From an uncultured Chlorobiaceae bacterium (GTDB lineage Bacteria; Bacteroidota; Chlorobiia; Chlorobiales; Chlorobiaceae): DNA of 64,000 nt. Below the pieces are notes generated by a model, which was not told where the DNA came from, did not search any database, and was given only the letters and a program-made list of their open reading frames with translations. Position 1 is the stretch's first letter. The number at the start of each line of letters is the position of its first letter. The stretch is from positions 62,001 through 126,000 of the forward strand of contig CAILRB010000035.1 of NCBI GenBank assembly GCA_903836465.1, in the 5' to 3' direction. Positions 46,849 to 58,173 of the stretch are shown piece after piece. The translations under genes and the position numbers were made by a program.

Positions 46849-47748
46849 ATGAGGCAACTCAAAATAAGCAAACAGATAACCAATCGTGAAAGCCTTTCTC
46901 TTGACCGTTACCTGCAGGAGATAGGAAAATATGATCTTTTGACTGCAGAAGATGAAGTTCGGTTGACCAAGGCGATAAAAGAGGGTTTTGATATGCCGGT
47001 CGATACGACCGAATACAAGAGGGCCAAACGTGCTCTCGACAAACTCATCAAAGGCAACCTGCGATTTGTTGTTTCGGTGGCCAAGCAATACCAAAATCAG
47101 GGTCTTACCCTTGGTGACCTGATTAATGAAGGGAATCTCGGTCTTATCAAGGCGGCAAAGCGTTTTGATGAAACCCGTGGATTCAAGTTTATCTCTTATG
47201 CGGTATGGTGGATCAGGCAGTCCATTCTCCAGGCATTGGCTGAGCAGTCGAGAATTGTCAGGCTTCCCCTGAACCGTGTAGGTACCCTTAACAAAATCAG
47301 CAAGGCTTACAGTCAGCTTGAACAGGAATTTGAACGAGATCCCAATACCAGGGAGCTTGCTACCCTGCTTGAAATGGATTCACAGGACGTTGCCGACACG
47401 CTGAAAATTGCTGGACGGCATGTTTCGGTTGATGCACCATTTGCCCAGGGCGACGATAACCGTCTGCTTGATGTTCTGCAGAATGATGGTCATCTGCCCG
47501 ATTATGGTCTTAATCGCGATTCGCTCACCCTTGAGGTCGAACGCTCTCTTTCCGTCCTTGCACCTCGAGAAGCCGATGTTATCAAGTCTTATTTCGGGAT
47601 TGGCATGGATAATCCGCTTACGCTGGAAGAGATCGGAGAGAAATTCCGTTTGACTCGGGAGCGTGTCCGGCAGATCAAGGAAAAAGCGATACGGAAACTG
47701 CGTCAGTCGGCATACAGCAAGATTTTAAAAGAGTATATCGGTAGCTGA
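46849..47748 (+). CDS. rpoD: Primary RNA polymerase sigma factor (sigma-70, no region 1.1)
   Basis: A 299-aa sigma factor: region 1.2 [21 protein letters not shown], regions 2.1-2.4 ([57 protein letters not shown]), region 3, and region 4.2 ([29 protein letters not shown]). It lacks the long acidic region 1.1 of proteobacterial sigma-70, as is common in Bacteroidetes and Chlorobi primary factors. Group 1 rather than group 2 is favoured but not proven. A 12-base palindrome (CGGTATTTACCG) lies upstream at 46766-46777. An unusual hairpin follows the gene. Confidence 0.9.
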   Translation: MRQLKISKQITNRESLSLDRYLQEIGKYDLLTAEDEVRLTKAIKEGFDMPVDTTEYKRAKRALDKLIKGNLRFVVSVAKQYQNQGLTLGDLINEGNLGLIKAAKRFDETRGFKFISYAVWWIRQSILQALAEQSRIVRLPLNRVGTLNKISKAYSQLEQEFERDPNTRELATLLEMDSQDVADTLKIAGRHVSVDAPFAQGDDNRLLDVLQNDGHLPDYGLNRDSLTLEVERSLSVLAPREADVIKSYFGIGMDNPLTLEEIGEKFRLTRERVRQIKEKAIRKLRQSAYSKILKEYIGS

Positions 47749-47794
47749 CAGCTTTTTGAAAAGCATCTTTGGCTAACGACGAAGACGTAAAGCG

Positions 47795-47828
47795 GGGAGC
47801 GCGTGCAAATATTTTTGCCAGCGCTCCC
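47795..47828. other. Stable two-tier hairpin downstream of the sigma factor gene
   Basis: GGGAGCGC pairs perfectly with GCGCTCCC, and the inside holds a second stem GCAAA/TTTGC with a TATT loop, separated by a 2x2 internal loop. No T run follows on either side, so it is not a classical intrinsic terminator. It may be an mRNA 3'-end element or protein-binding site, or a remnant of a repeat. Confidence 0.5.
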
Positions 47829-47877
47829 TCCTGCGTTTAAGCCATAACCAGGTGGCCATTTTTTCGACCGGTCAACC

Positions 47878-48957
47878 TCAGTCGATAGCGGTTTTATAAA
47901 TCACATAGCCGATGCCGAGGAAAAGCAGATTCGGCAGCCATGCGGCGAGCATAGGGTGTAGAAGACCCTGATACCCTCCGATCGCAATGGTTTTCTGCAG
48001 TCCGAGATAGAGAAACCCTGCAAACAAGGTGATGGCAATTTCAGATGCAAGCCCTCCACGCTTTTTCTTGGCAGAGAGTGGTACGCCGATGAGAATGATG
48101 ATGAGCGAGGCGAATGGCATTGCAATTTTGTTATGGAATTTTACCATCGAGCGCTCAAGGCCTGAAAACCCGGCTTTCCGCTTTTCTGAAAGAAAGCGGT
48201 AATGGCTGCTGATATTCATTTCGTCGGGTTGCAGATTGAGCTCTGCCAGTGTGTGCGGTGAAAGTGCCAGTTTTACCGGTTTCAAGGGTGTGACACTAAA
48301 AAGCTCCTGCTCTCCAGAAAAAAAACGGGTTGAAACATTCTGCATGATCCATTCTTTGTGTGTCGGGTCATAGTGCATTGCATCAGCATCCAGTCGTGAT
48401 CTGAGCCGGGAGCCGATGAACTCCTCTATGGAAACATCGCTGAGGTTTGACTGATCAGGATCAAGGCTGCCTATTGAGACAATACGGGAACCTGGTTCAA
48501 GAATATGAATATTACTGTTCTCTTGTGGCCGGGAGTTTTTTTTGCCGAAATAATGCTGTTCAAAAGAGTGGGCTTTGGAAAATGCCGCAGGAGCTATCCA
48601 CCACGCATTGGCAAGATTGATCAGGAGAATGAGAATACCTCCGATAAAAAAAGGGTTCAGCAATTGCCGCATACTGACACCGGCCGATCGTATTGCCGGA
48701 AGCTCGCTTGAAAAAGAGAGTCTTCCGGAGACAAGTATTGATGAAAGCAGTGCGCTGACCGGAGATGTTACCAGAAAAGTGGAGGGTATCGAGAGAAGGT
48801 AATAATAACCGATATCCCACAGGCCAAGTTTGTTGTCCATGAAGTCATCAAGTTTTTCAACCAGGTTGATGAGCATGAACAGGCAAACAAAGACGATGGA
48901 GCTAAAAATAAATGCTTTGGAAAACTGCCTGAATATGTACTTGTCAAGAATTTTCAT
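47878..48957 (-). CDS. LptF/LptG family permease
   Basis: A ~359-aa integral membrane protein of the YjgP/YjgQ family. It opens with MKILDKYIFRQFSKAF and has three membrane segments in the first third (~15-120), a periplasmic jellyroll region (~140-250), and three C-terminal membrane segments (MPFASLIIILIGVPLSAKK, FLYLGLQK). It works with LptB to extract lipopolysaccharide from the inner membrane. LptF and LptG are not distinguished here. The start at 48957 is preferred to one eight codons earlier. KDO and Lpt genes together point to a complete LPS pathway. Confidence 0.88.
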   Translation of the reverse strand: MKILDKYIFRQFSKAFIFSSIVFVCLFMLINLVEKLDDFMDNKLGLWDIGYYYLLSIPSTFLVTSPVSALLSSILVSGRLSFSSELPAIRSAGVSMRQLLNPFFIGGILILLINLANAWWIAPAAFSKAHSFEQHYFGKKNSRPQENSNIHILEPGSRIVSIGSLDPDQSNLSDVSIEEFIGSRLRSRLDADAMHYDPTHKEWIMQNVSTRFFSGEQELFSVTPLKPVKLALSPHTLAELNLQPDEMNISSHYRFLSEKRKAGFSGLERSMVKFHNKIAMPFASLIIILIGVPLSAKKKRGGLASEIAITLFAGFLYLGLQKTIAIGGYQGLLHPMLAAWLPNLLFLGIGYVIYKTAID

Positions 48958-49001
48958 AGTAACATTCAGGCAGGCTGGCAACCTTGCATAAGTTTAATAG
49001 C

Positions 49002-51929
49002 TTAATAGCCAAAAATATCATCAACCTTCAACTCTTTAACGGTTCCGTATTTCTGCAGGGTTTCCCTGTCAAGATTTTCTTTTTTGCCCAGCACCAGCAT
49101 AACATGCTTTTTGTTGCTGAAATGCTTGCTGTGGAATTTTTCGATATCGCTGAGGCTCATCCGCGCCGTATCATGATAAATTTCTTTTCTGATATCATTG
49201 TCATGTCCGAGTCTGATCGCCTCTTCGTAATTGAAAAGAATCTCTGTTTTTGTCAGACGTTCGGTTGAAATTTTTTGCTGAATGCCGTTTTGCGCCGAAG
49301 CAAACAGTTTCGGTGACTTTGGCAGTTCTTTCATCAGATTGCTGATCCCTTCAAGCGCTTCAGGCAGCTTGTCTGCCTGGGTGCCGATATAGCTGACAAT
49401 ATAATTGTGTTCCTTCTTTTGCTTTGGTGTCTTGTATACCGAAAAGACAGAGTATGCCAGAGCTTTGGCTTCCCGCAGTTCCTGAAAAACCACTGATGAC
49501 ATCCCGCCTCCGTAATATTCGTTGAAGAGGGTTGCAATGGGAACGATGGAGGACGTGTAGAGTTCGTCTCTCGTCAGCAGGATGACCTCTGCCTGCGTCA
49601 TATCGTAATCAACGAAATAGACAAGATTATCCGTTTGTTCCAAATCCTTGAAAGGGTCGTTTGTTGGCGGGGTTTTCAACGATTCCGGATAATGCCGAAC
49701 CGAACGCAGTTCACCGAGCACCTCCTGCGAAGAGGCCGGTCCGTAGTAGAGTACCCGATGGCTGTACTGCAAAAGCGTCCGTATCTCTTCAAGCAGCTCT
49801 TTCGAGGTCACTTTTTCAAGCTCATTGTTGTTCAGCACGTTGGTGAAAGGCGAGACAGGTCCGTACTTGCCGTAACTCGTCATGGCCTCAAAGAGTATCT
49901 TTTTCTTGGAGAGCTTGTCATCCGACCGCTCTTTCATCACGCCGGCTTTAAGATTATCAAGTGCCTCTTCATCAGGCCGGGTATTAACGAGAAGTTTTTC
50001 AAGCAGTCGAATAGCAGCCGCCGAATTTTTTTGAAGTCCGGAAAGTTTCAGGTAGACGTAATTATCAGCGGTAAATGCCGAAAAGCTTGAGCCGATTTTA
50101 TAAAGTTCCTGGCTGAACTCTTTTGGGGTGAGCTCTGATGTCCCGAGATAGGAGAGGTAGTCGAGCGCAAGATCGATTTTCTTGCTGTTATTTTTTCCGA
50201 GATCAAAGACATAATAGAGCTCGTAGAGCTCGTTTTCCCTGTTTTGCACATAATGCAGCTTTACGGAGGGATTGATATCAAAAAAGTCGATATCCTTTTT
50301 ATAATCGAGAAAAGATGGCTTGTTTTTTTCAGATTTCCGGGCCAGAAGTTTTTCTGCAAAAGGTGACGAGGTATCCCTATTTACCGTGAGAGGTGTGATC
50401 GGTGGTTTCTGGATTTTCGATTCACTTATTGGTGTGCCGTGCTCTTTGTAGACAGCAACATAATTCGAATGGTAATGCTTCCGGGCAAACGCAATAACAT
50501 CTTCTTTTGTAATCTTCTGGAGGCGCTCGATCTGGCTGACATGCTCTGACCAGGGCATTCCCCATACGAAAGCATCAACATAGGCTTCAACTCTTCCATG
50601 GTTGGTTTCATAGAGTTTAAGCTGCTCGATTTTCAGGTCATTGATTGTGGCTGCAAGCAGCCAGTCAGGAAACGCTCCCTCTTTGAGCAGTTCAATCTGG
50701 CTGAGCAGCTTTTCTTTTACTTCATCAAGGCTTTGACCTTCTCTCGGTTTTCCACTTAAAAGATGGGTGGAGTAATCTTTCATCATGATGAGCATCGAAC
50801 CGGCATCAAGCACTTTCTGCTTCTGGTTCAGGTTCAGGTCTATCAGACCGGCTGTCTGGTTGAACAAAACCTTGTCAATCAGGGTCAGATAATCGGCATC
50901 GGAGCTGTTGACTCCGTTGAACCGGTATCCAATAACCAGTTCTTCAGATTCAGGCCCCTTTACCTTTATAACCTCCGGTTTCGTGATATTCTCTTCTACA
51001 GGAGGGGTAAACGGAGGGATCTCTTTTGGCCGCAGCACAGAAAATTTTTCATCAATCAGTTTGATCGTCGCATCTGGATCGAAATCTCCAGCGATACAGA
51101 GTGCCATATTGTTCGGCACATAATGGGTGCGGTAGTAATCGACAACATTTTTGATCGACGGGTTTTTCAGGTGCTCGGCCTTACCGATGGTAGTCTGTGT
51201 CCCGTACGTATGTTTTTTAAAAAGACCGGCAAAAAGATTTTCCCATATCTTGCGGCTGTCACTGTCCATGGTCATGTTTTTCTCTTCATAGACGGTTTCA
51301 AGTTCGGTATGAAAGAGCCGCATAACCGGATTGCGGAACCGTTCTGCTTCGATGGTCAGCCACTGGTCAAATTTGTTTGACGGGATATCATTGACATAGA
51401 CGGTCTGTTCGACCCAGGTATAGGCATTGGTGCCCTGCGCGCCTATTGAGCTGAGCAATTTGTCATACTCATTTGGTACGGTATAGCCGGCAGCCACGTT
51501 GGAGAGTGAGTCGATCTTTTTATAGATCGCCGCTCTTTTCTCAATATTCGCAGTTGAGCGGTACTGTTCGTAGAGTTCAGTAATCTTTTCGAGTTCTACA
51601 TGCTCCTTTTCATAGTCAAGCGAGCCGAGAGAATCAGTACCCTTGAAGAGCATGTGCTCGAGGTAGTGCGCAAGACCGGTTGTCTCTGCCGGATCATTCT
51701 TGCTGCCAGCCCTTACTGCCACCGAAGTGTAGATTCTTGGTTCGTCATGGTAGGGGCTCATGTAGACGGTCAGACCGTTTTTAAGTGTATAAATTCTCGT
51801 GTGAAGAGAGTCTCCTGGAACGGTGGTGTATGGGTAAGGGCTGGTTTCGTGCTTGTTCATAATGGGCGTACAGGAGATTAAATGCAAAAAAAGTATCCCG
51901 ATGATGAGCAGAGGGATACCGCGTTTCAT
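49002..51929 (-). CDS. M16 family metallopeptidase, lipoprotein
   Basis: A 975-aa zinc peptidase with two tandem pitrilysin-type halves. The N-terminal half has the inverted zinc motif HYLEH ([13 protein letters not shown]) and a downstream Glu in ETVYEEKN. The C-terminal half (from ~560) lacks the motif and is the inactive partner half usual in the family. The start at 51929 is chosen because it gives a signal peptide with a lipobox-like LISC; 60 further in-frame residues upstream look non-coding. Expected to degrade peptides in the periplasm; substrate unknown. Confidence 0.85.
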   Translation of the reverse strand: MKRGIPLLIIGILFLHLISCTPIMNKHETSPYPYTTVPGDSLHTRIYTLKNGLTVYMSPYHDEPRIYTSVAVRAGSKNDPAETTGLAHYLEHMLFKGTDSLGSLDYEKEHVELEKITELYEQYRSTANIEKRAAIYKKIDSLSNVAAGYTVPNEYDKLLSSIGAQGTNAYTWVEQTVYVNDIPSNKFDQWLTIEAERFRNPVMRLFHTELETVYEEKNMTMDSDSRKIWENLFAGLFKKHTYGTQTTIGKAEHLKNPSIKNVVDYYRTHYVPNNMALCIAGDFDPDATIKLIDEKFSVLRPKEIPPFTPPVEENITKPEVIKVKGPESEELVIGYRFNGVNSSDADYLTLIDKVLFNQTAGLIDLNLNQKQKVLDAGSMLIMMKDYSTHLLSGKPREGQSLDEVKEKLLSQIELLKEGAFPDWLLAATINDLKIEQLKLYETNHGRVEAYVDAFVWGMPWSEHVSQIERLQKITKEDVIAFARKHYHSNYVAVYKEHGTPISESKIQKPPITPLTVNRDTSSPFAEKLLARKSEKNKPSFLDYKKDIDFFDINPSVKLHYVQNRENELYELYYVFDLGKNNSKKIDLALDYLSYLGTSELTPKEFSQELYKIGSSFSAFTADNYVYLKLSGLQKNSAAAIRLLEKLLVNTRPDEEALDNLKAGVMKERSDDKLSKKKILFEAMTSYGKYGPVSPFTNVLNNNELEKVTSKELLEEIRTLLQYSHRVLYYGPASSQEVLGELRSVRHYPESLKTPPTNDPFKDLEQTDNLVYFVDYDMTQAEVILLTRDELYTSSIVPIATLFNEYYGGGMSSVVFQELREAKALAYSVFSVYKTPKQKKEHNYIVSYIGTQADKLPEALEGISNLMKELPKSPKLFASAQNGIQQKISTERLTKTEILFNYEEAIRLGHDNDIRKEIYHDTARMSLSDIEKFHSKHFSNKKHVMLVLGKKENLDRETLQKYGTVKELKVDDIFGY

Positions 51930-52306
51930 AGGGAATACAAATTGAAAAGTATCTGGCATCAAAAAAGATAATAATGGGATTAAAAGCACATAATTGCAAC
52001 CATGGCAAGAGCTTTTTTTATAACAAACGGATGCAATCGAGCGTTTATTCCTGAAGCCTTTGATAGGGTATAGCCTCCTGTTCTCAATATTAACTATATT
52101 CCCGGGCAAGAACTAACAAAGCGCATTAATAGTTCTTCTGAGATGTCGATATAAAGGCATCTTCATTTACCTCTGTTGTTGCAGGATTACGATGCAAGTT
52201 CTGTCAATGAGATGTCTGATGTGCCCTTTAGGGAGAACTGTCGGGGCAGGGAATCATCGTTGAGCCTTGCGGGCAAAGTAAAATTTCAAAAAGAGGAACG
52301 TTGTTT
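51930..52306. other. Intergenic region between divergent M16 peptidase and uvrB genes
   Basis: A ~375-base region that must contain both promoters. I see no convincing gene, no strong hairpin and no repeat. A run of open reading in the uvrB direction (from 52176) overlaps the start of uvrB in another frame and is not considered real. Confidence 0.5.
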
Positions 52307-54361
52307 ATGCAAGAGTGCATTGGCGGAACATACCGGCTTGTCAGTCCTTACAGTCCGGCTGGAGATCAGCCCAAAGCCATTGAGGAGCTGTGTGACGGCG
52401 TAGTGTCAGGGAATCCCTTTCAAACGTTGCTGGGGGTGACCGGTTCCGGAAAAACTTTTACGGTTTCCAATGTCATTACCCGTGTCAATAAGCCAGTGTT
52501 GGTGATGAGCCATAACAAAACTCTTGCGGCACAGCTTTACGGTGAGCTCAAGCAGTTTTTTCCTGATAATGCGGTTGAGTATTTTATCAGCTACTACGAT
52601 TTTTACCAGCCTGAAGCATATCTCCCTGCCCTTGACAAATATATTGCGAAGGATCTGCGTATTAACGACGAAATTGAGCGGCTGCGGCTGAAGGCCACCA
52701 GTGCCTTGCTCAGCGGCAGAAAGGATGTTATTGTGGTGAGCTCTGTCAGTTGTATTTATGGTTTGGGTTCTCCTGAAGACTGGAAAGCGCAGATTATCGA
52801 ATTGCGTTCCGGCATGGAAAAAGATCGGGATCTCTTTCTGAAAGAGCTGATTGCCCTCCATTACATTCGTGATGATGTTCAGCCTGCTTCCGGTAAGTTC
52901 CGGGTAAGGGGAGACATTATTGATCTTGTTCCTGCACATGAAGAGCTTGCCCTCAGAATTGAGTTTTTCGGCTCTGAAATTGAAAGCATCCAGACCTTTG
53001 ATATCCACAGCGGGGAGGTGCTCGGGGTTGATGATTATGCCTTTATTTATCCGGCCCGGCAGTTTGTTGCTGATGAGGAGAAGCTTAAAGTAGCTATGCT
53101 CTCTATTGAAAACGAGCTTGCAGAGAGGTTGAACTTTTTTCGCTCAGAAAACCGCTTTCTTGAAGCTCGCAGGATAGAAGAGCGCACCCGTTACGATCTT
53201 GAGATGATGAAAGAGCTTGGCTATTGCTCCGGTATTGAGAATTACTCACGTCATCTTTCAGGACGTCCTTCGGGTGAGCGTCCCTGCTGTCTTCTTGATT
53301 ATTTCCCTGATGACTATCTTGTGGTGATTGATGAGTCGCATGTGACTCTTCCACAGATACGCGGTATGTATGGAGGTGACCGTTCTCGCAAAACCATTCT
53401 TGTTGAGCATGGTTTCAGGCTTCCCTCAGCACTCGACAACCGCCCGTTGCGTTTCGAAGAGTTTGAGGAGATGGCTCCGCAGGTTATCTGTGTCAGCGCC
53501 ACTCCCGGAGATCACGAACTGCTCCGTTCCGGCGGTGAAGTCGTTGAACTCCTTGTCCGTCCGACTGGTCTGCTTGATCCTCCGGTGGAAGTACGTCCGG
53601 TTAAAGGGCAAATTGACAACCTCCTGGCAGAAATCCGCATCCATACCGCAAAAGGCCATAAGGTGCTTGTGATGACCCTGACCAAAAGAATGTCTGAAGA
53701 CCTGCATGACTTTTTCAGAAAGACGGGTATCCGTTCACGATATCTGCATTCAGAGATCAAGAGTCTGGAGCGGATACAGATTCTCAGGGAGCTCAGGACA
53801 GGAGATATTGATGTGCTGGTCGGAGTAAACCTGCTTCGCGAAGGTCTTGATCTCCCGGAAGTATCTCTTGTTGCTATTCTTGATGCCGACAAGGAGGGCT
53901 TTTTGCGCAATACCCGTTCATTGATGCAGATAGCAGGGAGAGCGGCTCGAAATCTTGATGGATTTGTCGTCCTCTATGCCGATGTTATTACCCGTTCTAT
54001 ACAGGAAGTGCTTGATGAAACCGCAAGGCGTCGTACCATCCAGCAGCAATACAACGAAGAGCACGGTATTACTCCCCGATCAATCATAAAGTCAGTTGAC
54101 CAGATTCTTGATACCACCGGAGTAGCTGATGCTGAGGAGCGTTACAGAAGAAGGCGTTTCGGCCTTGAGCCCAAACCGGAAAGGGTGCTTGCCGGTCTGA
54201 TCGACACCCTGACGCCCGAGGCAGGGTATGCAATGGTTGCAGAACTCCGGCTTGAAATGCAGGAAGCGGCAGTCCAGATGGAGTATGAAAAAGCAGCGTA
54301 TCTGCGTGACGAGATAAACAAGCTTGAGCAAGTACTGAAACGGCCGCTGGCAGGGGGATGA
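52307..54361 (+). CDS. uvrB: UvrABC system protein B
   Basis: A 684-aa excision repair helicase. Motif I is [15 protein letters not shown], the DNA-wedge beta hairpin region is [13 protein letters not shown], and the C-terminal helicase motifs ([37 protein letters not shown]) are intact. A C-terminal UVR domain ([22 protein letters not shown]) binds UvrC. The ATG at 52307, after AGAGGAAC, is preferred to a TTG six bases earlier. UvrA and UvrC are not nearby. Confidence 0.97.
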   Translation: MQECIGGTYRLVSPYSPAGDQPKAIEELCDGVVSGNPFQTLLGVTGSGKTFTVSNVITRVNKPVLVMSHNKTLAAQLYGELKQFFPDNAVEYFISYYDFYQPEAYLPALDKYIAKDLRINDEIERLRLKATSALLSGRKDVIVVSSVSCIYGLGSPEDWKAQIIELRSGMEKDRDLFLKELIALHYIRDDVQPASGKFRVRGDIIDLVPAHEELALRIEFFGSEIESIQTFDIHSGEVLGVDDYAFIYPARQFVADEEKLKVAMLSIENELAERLNFFRSENRFLEARRIEERTRYDLEMMKELGYCSGIENYSRHLSGRPSGERPCCLLDYFPDDYLVVIDESHVTLPQIRGMYGGDRSRKTILVEHGFRLPSALDNRPLRFEEFEEMAPQVICVSATPGDHELLRSGGEVVELLVRPTGLLDPPVEVRPVKGQIDNLLAEIRIHTAKGHKVLVMTLTKRMSEDLHDFFRKTGIRSRYLHSEIKSLERIQILRELRTGDIDVLVGVNLLREGLDLPEVSLVAILDADKEGFLRNTRSLMQIAGRAARNLDGFVVLYADVITRSIQEVLDETARRRTIQQQYNEEHGITPRSIIKSVDQILDTTGVADAEERYRRRRFGLEPKPERVLAGLIDTLTPEAGYAMVAELRLEMQEAAVQMEYEKAAYLRDEINKLEQVLKRPLAGG

Positions 54362-54459
54362 TTTTGCCTGCGGTTTGTTTGTAGTTCGGGAGAACATTAT
54401 ATATTAAGGGGTATCATCCGCCCTGTTTTTACTATGCCATTCACTACAGTTCGTCTGCG

Positions 54460-56667
54460 ATGTTAGCTCAGATAGAAAAGGATCATTACAATAAACTTCA
54501 CGAGATTCTCCAGCTCTCGCGCAAAAATCTCAAGAATTTTGATGAATCGCTGATTCAGCGTGCCTTTTTTATGTGCTACCGGGCGCATGAGGGAGAAAAA
54601 AGGGCTTCAGGGGAGCCGTTTTTTTTTCATCCGGTCGAAGTTGCCACCATTCTGCTCAATGAACTTCCCCTTGATGGCGTTTCAGTTGCAGCAGCTCTGC
54701 TGCATGATGTTATTGAGGACAGTGGGTATACTTATGAAGATATTGTCGCCGAACTGGGTGTTGAGGTAGCTGATATTGTTGAAGGGCTTACCAAGATTTC
54801 CGGTATCATGATCAACCGGGAGAATACCCAGGCGGAAGGTTTTCGCAAGATGCTGCTCTCAATGGTCAAGGATATCAGGGTTATTCTCATCAAGTTCTGC
54901 GATCGTCTGCACAACATGCGGACTCTTGAATCGCTTCCTGAGCACCGTCGTCTGAAGATTGCTCTTGAGACCCGGGATATCTACGCTCCTCTTGCGCACC
55001 GGTTTGGTCTTGGAAAAATGAAGGTTGAGTTTGAAAACCTTGCGCTCAAATTTATCGATCCGGAGATGTACGATTTTCTGCAGCAGAAAATTCGTACGAG
55101 CAAGGGAGACCGGGTCAACTACCTGAGTAAAATGATTCAACCCATCAAGGCTGATCTTGAACAGCAGGGGTTCAAGGTTGAGGTACAGGGACGGGCCAAG
55201 CATCTTTTTTCGATATACAACAAGATGCGCAACAAGAACAAGACTTTTGAGGATATTCACGATCTTTACGGCATCAGGGTTATTCTTGATACGGAGCGTA
55301 TTGCTGAATGCTTTTCAGTCTACGGGTTTATCACACAGAAATATCCCCCGATTCCACAGTATTTCAAGGACTATATCTCAATACCCAAGCATAATGGCTA
55401 TCAGTCACTTCATTCTGCCATTATTGGACCGAGGGGCCACATGGTTGAATTGCAGATCCGTACCAAACGAATGCATGAGTTTGCTGAACTCGGTGTGGCT
55501 GCCCATTGGCGATACAAGGAAAAAATTTCAAGGGATGATGCAAACATTGATTCTTTTCTTCGCTGGGCCAGAGAGTTAATCAAGGATGCTGATTCTGCTG
55601 CCGCATTTATGGAGGGGTTCAAGCTTAATCTCTACCATGACGAGATCTATGTTTTTACTCCGAAAGGAGATATGAAAACCATGCCGGCAGGTGCCACGCC
55701 GATAGATTTTGCTTATGCGATTCATAGCGAAGTTGGCAACGGCTGTATCGGGGCCAAGGTTAACGGCAAGATTGTCCGTCTGAACGCACAGCTTAAGTCG
55801 GGTGACCGGGTCGAGATCATTACCTCTAAAAATCAGAAGCCGAAATCTGACTGGCTTAAAATAGTGGTTACTCAGCGAGCGAAGCTTAAAATTCGATCGG
55901 CAATCAATGAGGATCGGCGTCTGCAGATCGAGAAAGGGCGGGGAATCTGGGAAAAGCTGCTTACTGGTACCAAAAAGCTTTTTTCGGATAGCGAAATTAT
56001 CCAGCAGGTTAAAAAGGATGGCCTGAAAACTCCGGCTGATTTCTTCAGTGCTCTTGCCAGCCAGCAGATCAATGGAGAAGAGGTCATTGAACGGGTTACC
56101 AGTTCCAAAAAGGAGGGACACGCAGCCAAAAGCTTCAGTGATGAAGCTCGTGAGGTTGAAGAGTATCTTCAGATGGCCAGGCAGGAACAGGAACAACAGT
56201 TGCAGGGAATGCCTGTAAAAAAGGACGAGGTTATTATTGCCGGTATGAGTAATATTGCCTATTCTTATGCGAAATGCTGCCAGCCTGTTCCCGGTGATGA
56301 CGTGCTCGGCTTTGTTTCTGCGGATGGTGTCGTAAAGATTCACCGCAAAAATTGCATTAATGTCAGTAATGAGAACCTGCTGAAAAGTGAGCGGGTTGTT
56401 TCGGTATCATGGAACCGGAAAGTGGAGACCGATTTTCTTGCGGGCATAAAAATTGTCGGAGAGGATCGTCTGGGAATCATGAACCAGCTTACTACGGTTA
56501 TCTCCAAATTTGATACCAATATCCGCAGCATTTCGTTAAACGCCCGTGACGGGATGTTTGTCGGCACCATGATGGTCTATGTGCGGAATGCCGAGAAGTT
56601 GAGCACTCTCATGGACAAGCTGAAAAAAGTACAGGGAATTTTTACGGTTGAACGTTTAATAAGCTGA
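54460..56667 (+). CDS. (p)ppGpp synthetase/hydrolase, RelA/SpoT family
   Basis: A 735-aa long RSH protein. Its HD hydrolase domain keeps HPVEVATIL and the HDxxED signature (LLHDVIEDSGYTYEDI). The synthetase domain has DLYGIRVIL, NGYQSLHSAI and LQIRTKRMHEFAELGVAAHWRYKE. A TGS domain (VFTPKGDMKTMPAGATPIDFAYAIHSE) and an ACT domain at the end (LAGIKIVGEDRLGIMNQL) follow. With both catalytic domains apparently intact, it is probably bifunctional and the cell's main stringent-response enzyme. It starts 98 bases after uvrB. Confidence 0.94.
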   Translation: MLAQIEKDHYNKLHEILQLSRKNLKNFDESLIQRAFFMCYRAHEGEKRASGEPFFFHPVEVATILLNELPLDGVSVAAALLHDVIEDSGYTYEDIVAELGVEVADIVEGLTKISGIMINRENTQAEGFRKMLLSMVKDIRVILIKFCDRLHNMRTLESLPEHRRLKIALETRDIYAPLAHRFGLGKMKVEFENLALKFIDPEMYDFLQQKIRTSKGDRVNYLSKMIQPIKADLEQQGFKVEVQGRAKHLFSIYNKMRNKNKTFEDIHDLYGIRVILDTERIAECFSVYGFITQKYPPIPQYFKDYISIPKHNGYQSLHSAIIGPRGHMVELQIRTKRMHEFAELGVAAHWRYKEKISRDDANIDSFLRWARELIKDADSAAAFMEGFKLNLYHDEIYVFTPKGDMKTMPAGATPIDFAYAIHSEVGNGCIGAKVNGKIVRLNAQLKSGDRVEIITSKNQKPKSDWLKIVVTQRAKLKIRSAINEDRRLQIEKGRGIWEKLLTGTKKLFSDSEIIQQVKKDGLKTPADFFSALASQQINGEEVIERVTSSKKEGHAAKSFSDEAREVEEYLQMARQEQEQQLQGMPVKKDEVIIAGMSNIAYSYAKCCQPVPGDDVLGFVSADGVVKIHRKNCINVSNENLLKSERVVSVSWNRKVETDFLAGIKIVGEDRLGIMNQLTTVISKFDTNIRSISLNARDGMFVGTMMVYVRNAEKLSTLMDKLKKVQGIFTVERLIS

Positions 56668-56818
56668 GAGGTATAAACACCGGGAAAAAGTGTGTTCTCA
56701 TCAAGTTCTTTTTCTTTTCTGCTCTGCCGGAACGTCATATTGGTTGAACAGGATATGAAATGTGAAAAAGATGTATTTACTTTAACTAATGATGCAACCC
56801 AACAGTAAGGAGATAATT

Positions 56819-57406
56819 ATGAAGTATTCAATGGCTCGGCTGATTGCGTTTTTTCTTTTTTTCAGCACACTGTACGGATGCGGATACAACAGCATTCAGC
56901 AGAATGAAGAGGCGGTTAACCGTTCATGGGGAGATCTTGAGTCACAGTTGCAGCGGAGGGCAGATCTTGTTCCCAATCTTGTGGCAACCGTCAAGGGCGC
57001 GGCAAATTTTGAGAAGGAGACACTGACGGCAGTGGTGGAAGCAAGGGCAAAAGCCACCTCTATTCAGCTTACTCCGGCCATGCTCAGTGATCCAGCGGCT
57101 ATGGCAAAATTCGGAAGTGCCCAGGGCGGTCTCTCCTCAAGCCTCTCGCGCCTGATGGTGGCGGTAGAGCGCTATCCGGAACTCAAGGCCAACCAGAACT
57201 TCCGCGATCTTCAGAATCAGCTTGAAGGAACTGAAAATCGTATCAGCGTGGCCCGCCAGAGGTATAATGGCGCTGTAGAGACCTTCAATTTCTCCATCAG
57301 ACAATTTCCTAACTCCATGACCAACAGCCTTCTGCTGAAACTGAAAGCCAAAGAGTACTTCAAGGCTGATGAAGCAGCCAAAGCAGTGCCTGCGGTTAAA
57401 TTCTGA
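56819..57406 (+). CDS. LemA family protein
   Basis: A 195-aa protein of the LemA family. An N-terminal membrane/signal segment ends in a lipobox-like LYGCG, so it may be lipid-anchored. The body is helical ([56 protein letters not shown]). The start at 56819 follows a strong AAGGAG. LemA genes are commonly paired with TPM-domain genes, as here. Function is not established. Confidence 0.92.
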   Translation: MKYSMARLIAFFLFFSTLYGCGYNSIQQNEEAVNRSWGDLESQLQRRADLVPNLVATVKGAANFEKETLTAVVEARAKATSIQLTPAMLSDPAAMAKFGSAQGGLSSSLSRLMVAVERYPELKANQNFRDLQNQLEGTENRISVARQRYNGAVETFNFSIRQFPNSMTNSLLLKLKAKEYFKADEAAKAVPAVKF

Positions 57407-57420
57407 CAGAGAAAATTTTT

Positions 57421-58173
57421 ATGAAATTATTGATAAAATCAGGGTTGAGGCTCAGGCTTTTTCTGTTGGTGGTCCTGCTGCAGTTGGTATCGTTCAGCAC
57501 TCTCATGGCAATCCCTGTGCCGGCACTTTCAGGACGTGTCAACGATTATGCCTCCATGATATCTGCGCCGGTAAGAGCGGATATTGAAGCAAAACTCCAG
57601 CAGCTTGAGGTTGCTGAGTCAACACAGATTGTTATTCTTACTGTACCATCGCTTCAAGGCGACCCGGTTGAAGATTTTTCGATACGGGTGGCCGAGGCAT
57701 GGAAAATAGGTCATAAGGGCTCCGACAATGGTGTGCTGCTCATTGTTTCAAGGGACGACCATAACGTGCGCATTGAGGTTGGCTATGGTCTGGAAGGCAA
57801 GCTGACCGATCTGCTGGCAGGACGCATTATCAACGACGAGATTGTTCCCGCCTTCAAGGCTGGCAATTTTGATGCAGGGTTCACTACAGGGGTTTCATCA
57901 CTTATTGCGGCTGTCCATGGAGAATACAAGGGTGTGCCCCAGGGCAAACGAAATGGCGGCAAGCCCTCATTTCCCCTCCTTACCATTATTCTGCTGGTGA
58001 TCTATTTTATAAGTCAGATTTTCCGGGGTCACCGTGGCGGCGGCATGATGGCTAATGGCGGTCTTGGAGGAGGATTTTATGGTGGCACCAGCTTCGGCGG
58101 CGGTGGTGGAGGTGGCGGCTTCGGCGGTGGCGGCGGTGGTTTTGGCGGTGGCGGAGCTTCAGGGAATTGGTAA
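57421..58173 (+). CDS. TPM-domain membrane protein with glycine-rich tail
   Basis: A 250-aa protein. Signal peptide (~1-35), then a TPM domain (~35-165: GRVNDYASMISAPVRADIEAKLQQLE, IVILTVPSLQGDPVEDFSIRVAEAWKIG, VRIEVGYGLEGKLTD). A membrane helix follows at ~182-195 (LLTIILLVIYFIS), then a cytoplasmic or external tail of Gly-rich repeats (GGGGG, FGGGG). It is YgcG-like. It starts 15 bases after the LemA gene and its stop abuts the next TPM gene. Confidence 0.88.
   Translation: MKLLIKSGLRLRLFLLVVLLQLVSFSTLMAIPVPALSGRVNDYASMISAPVRADIEAKLQQLEVAESTQIVILTVPSLQGDPVEDFSIRVAEAWKIGHKGSDNGVLLIVSRDDHNVRIEVGYGLEGKLTDLLAGRIINDEIVPAFKAGNFDAGFTTGVSSLIAAVHGEYKGVPQGKRNGGKPSFPLLTIILLVIYFISQIFRGHRGGGMMANGGLGGGFYGGTSFGGGGGGGGFGGGGGGFGGGGASGNW

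Noticed and set aside
55576-56343. A 255-residue open frame on the minus strand
   Set aside because: It is antisense to the conserved RelA/SpoT gene, has no family features and no ribosome binding site.
58090-58170. Dense GGC/GGT repeat tract
   Set aside because: It encodes the Gly-rich tail of the TPM protein, which is normal for this family, and is not an independent repeat element.
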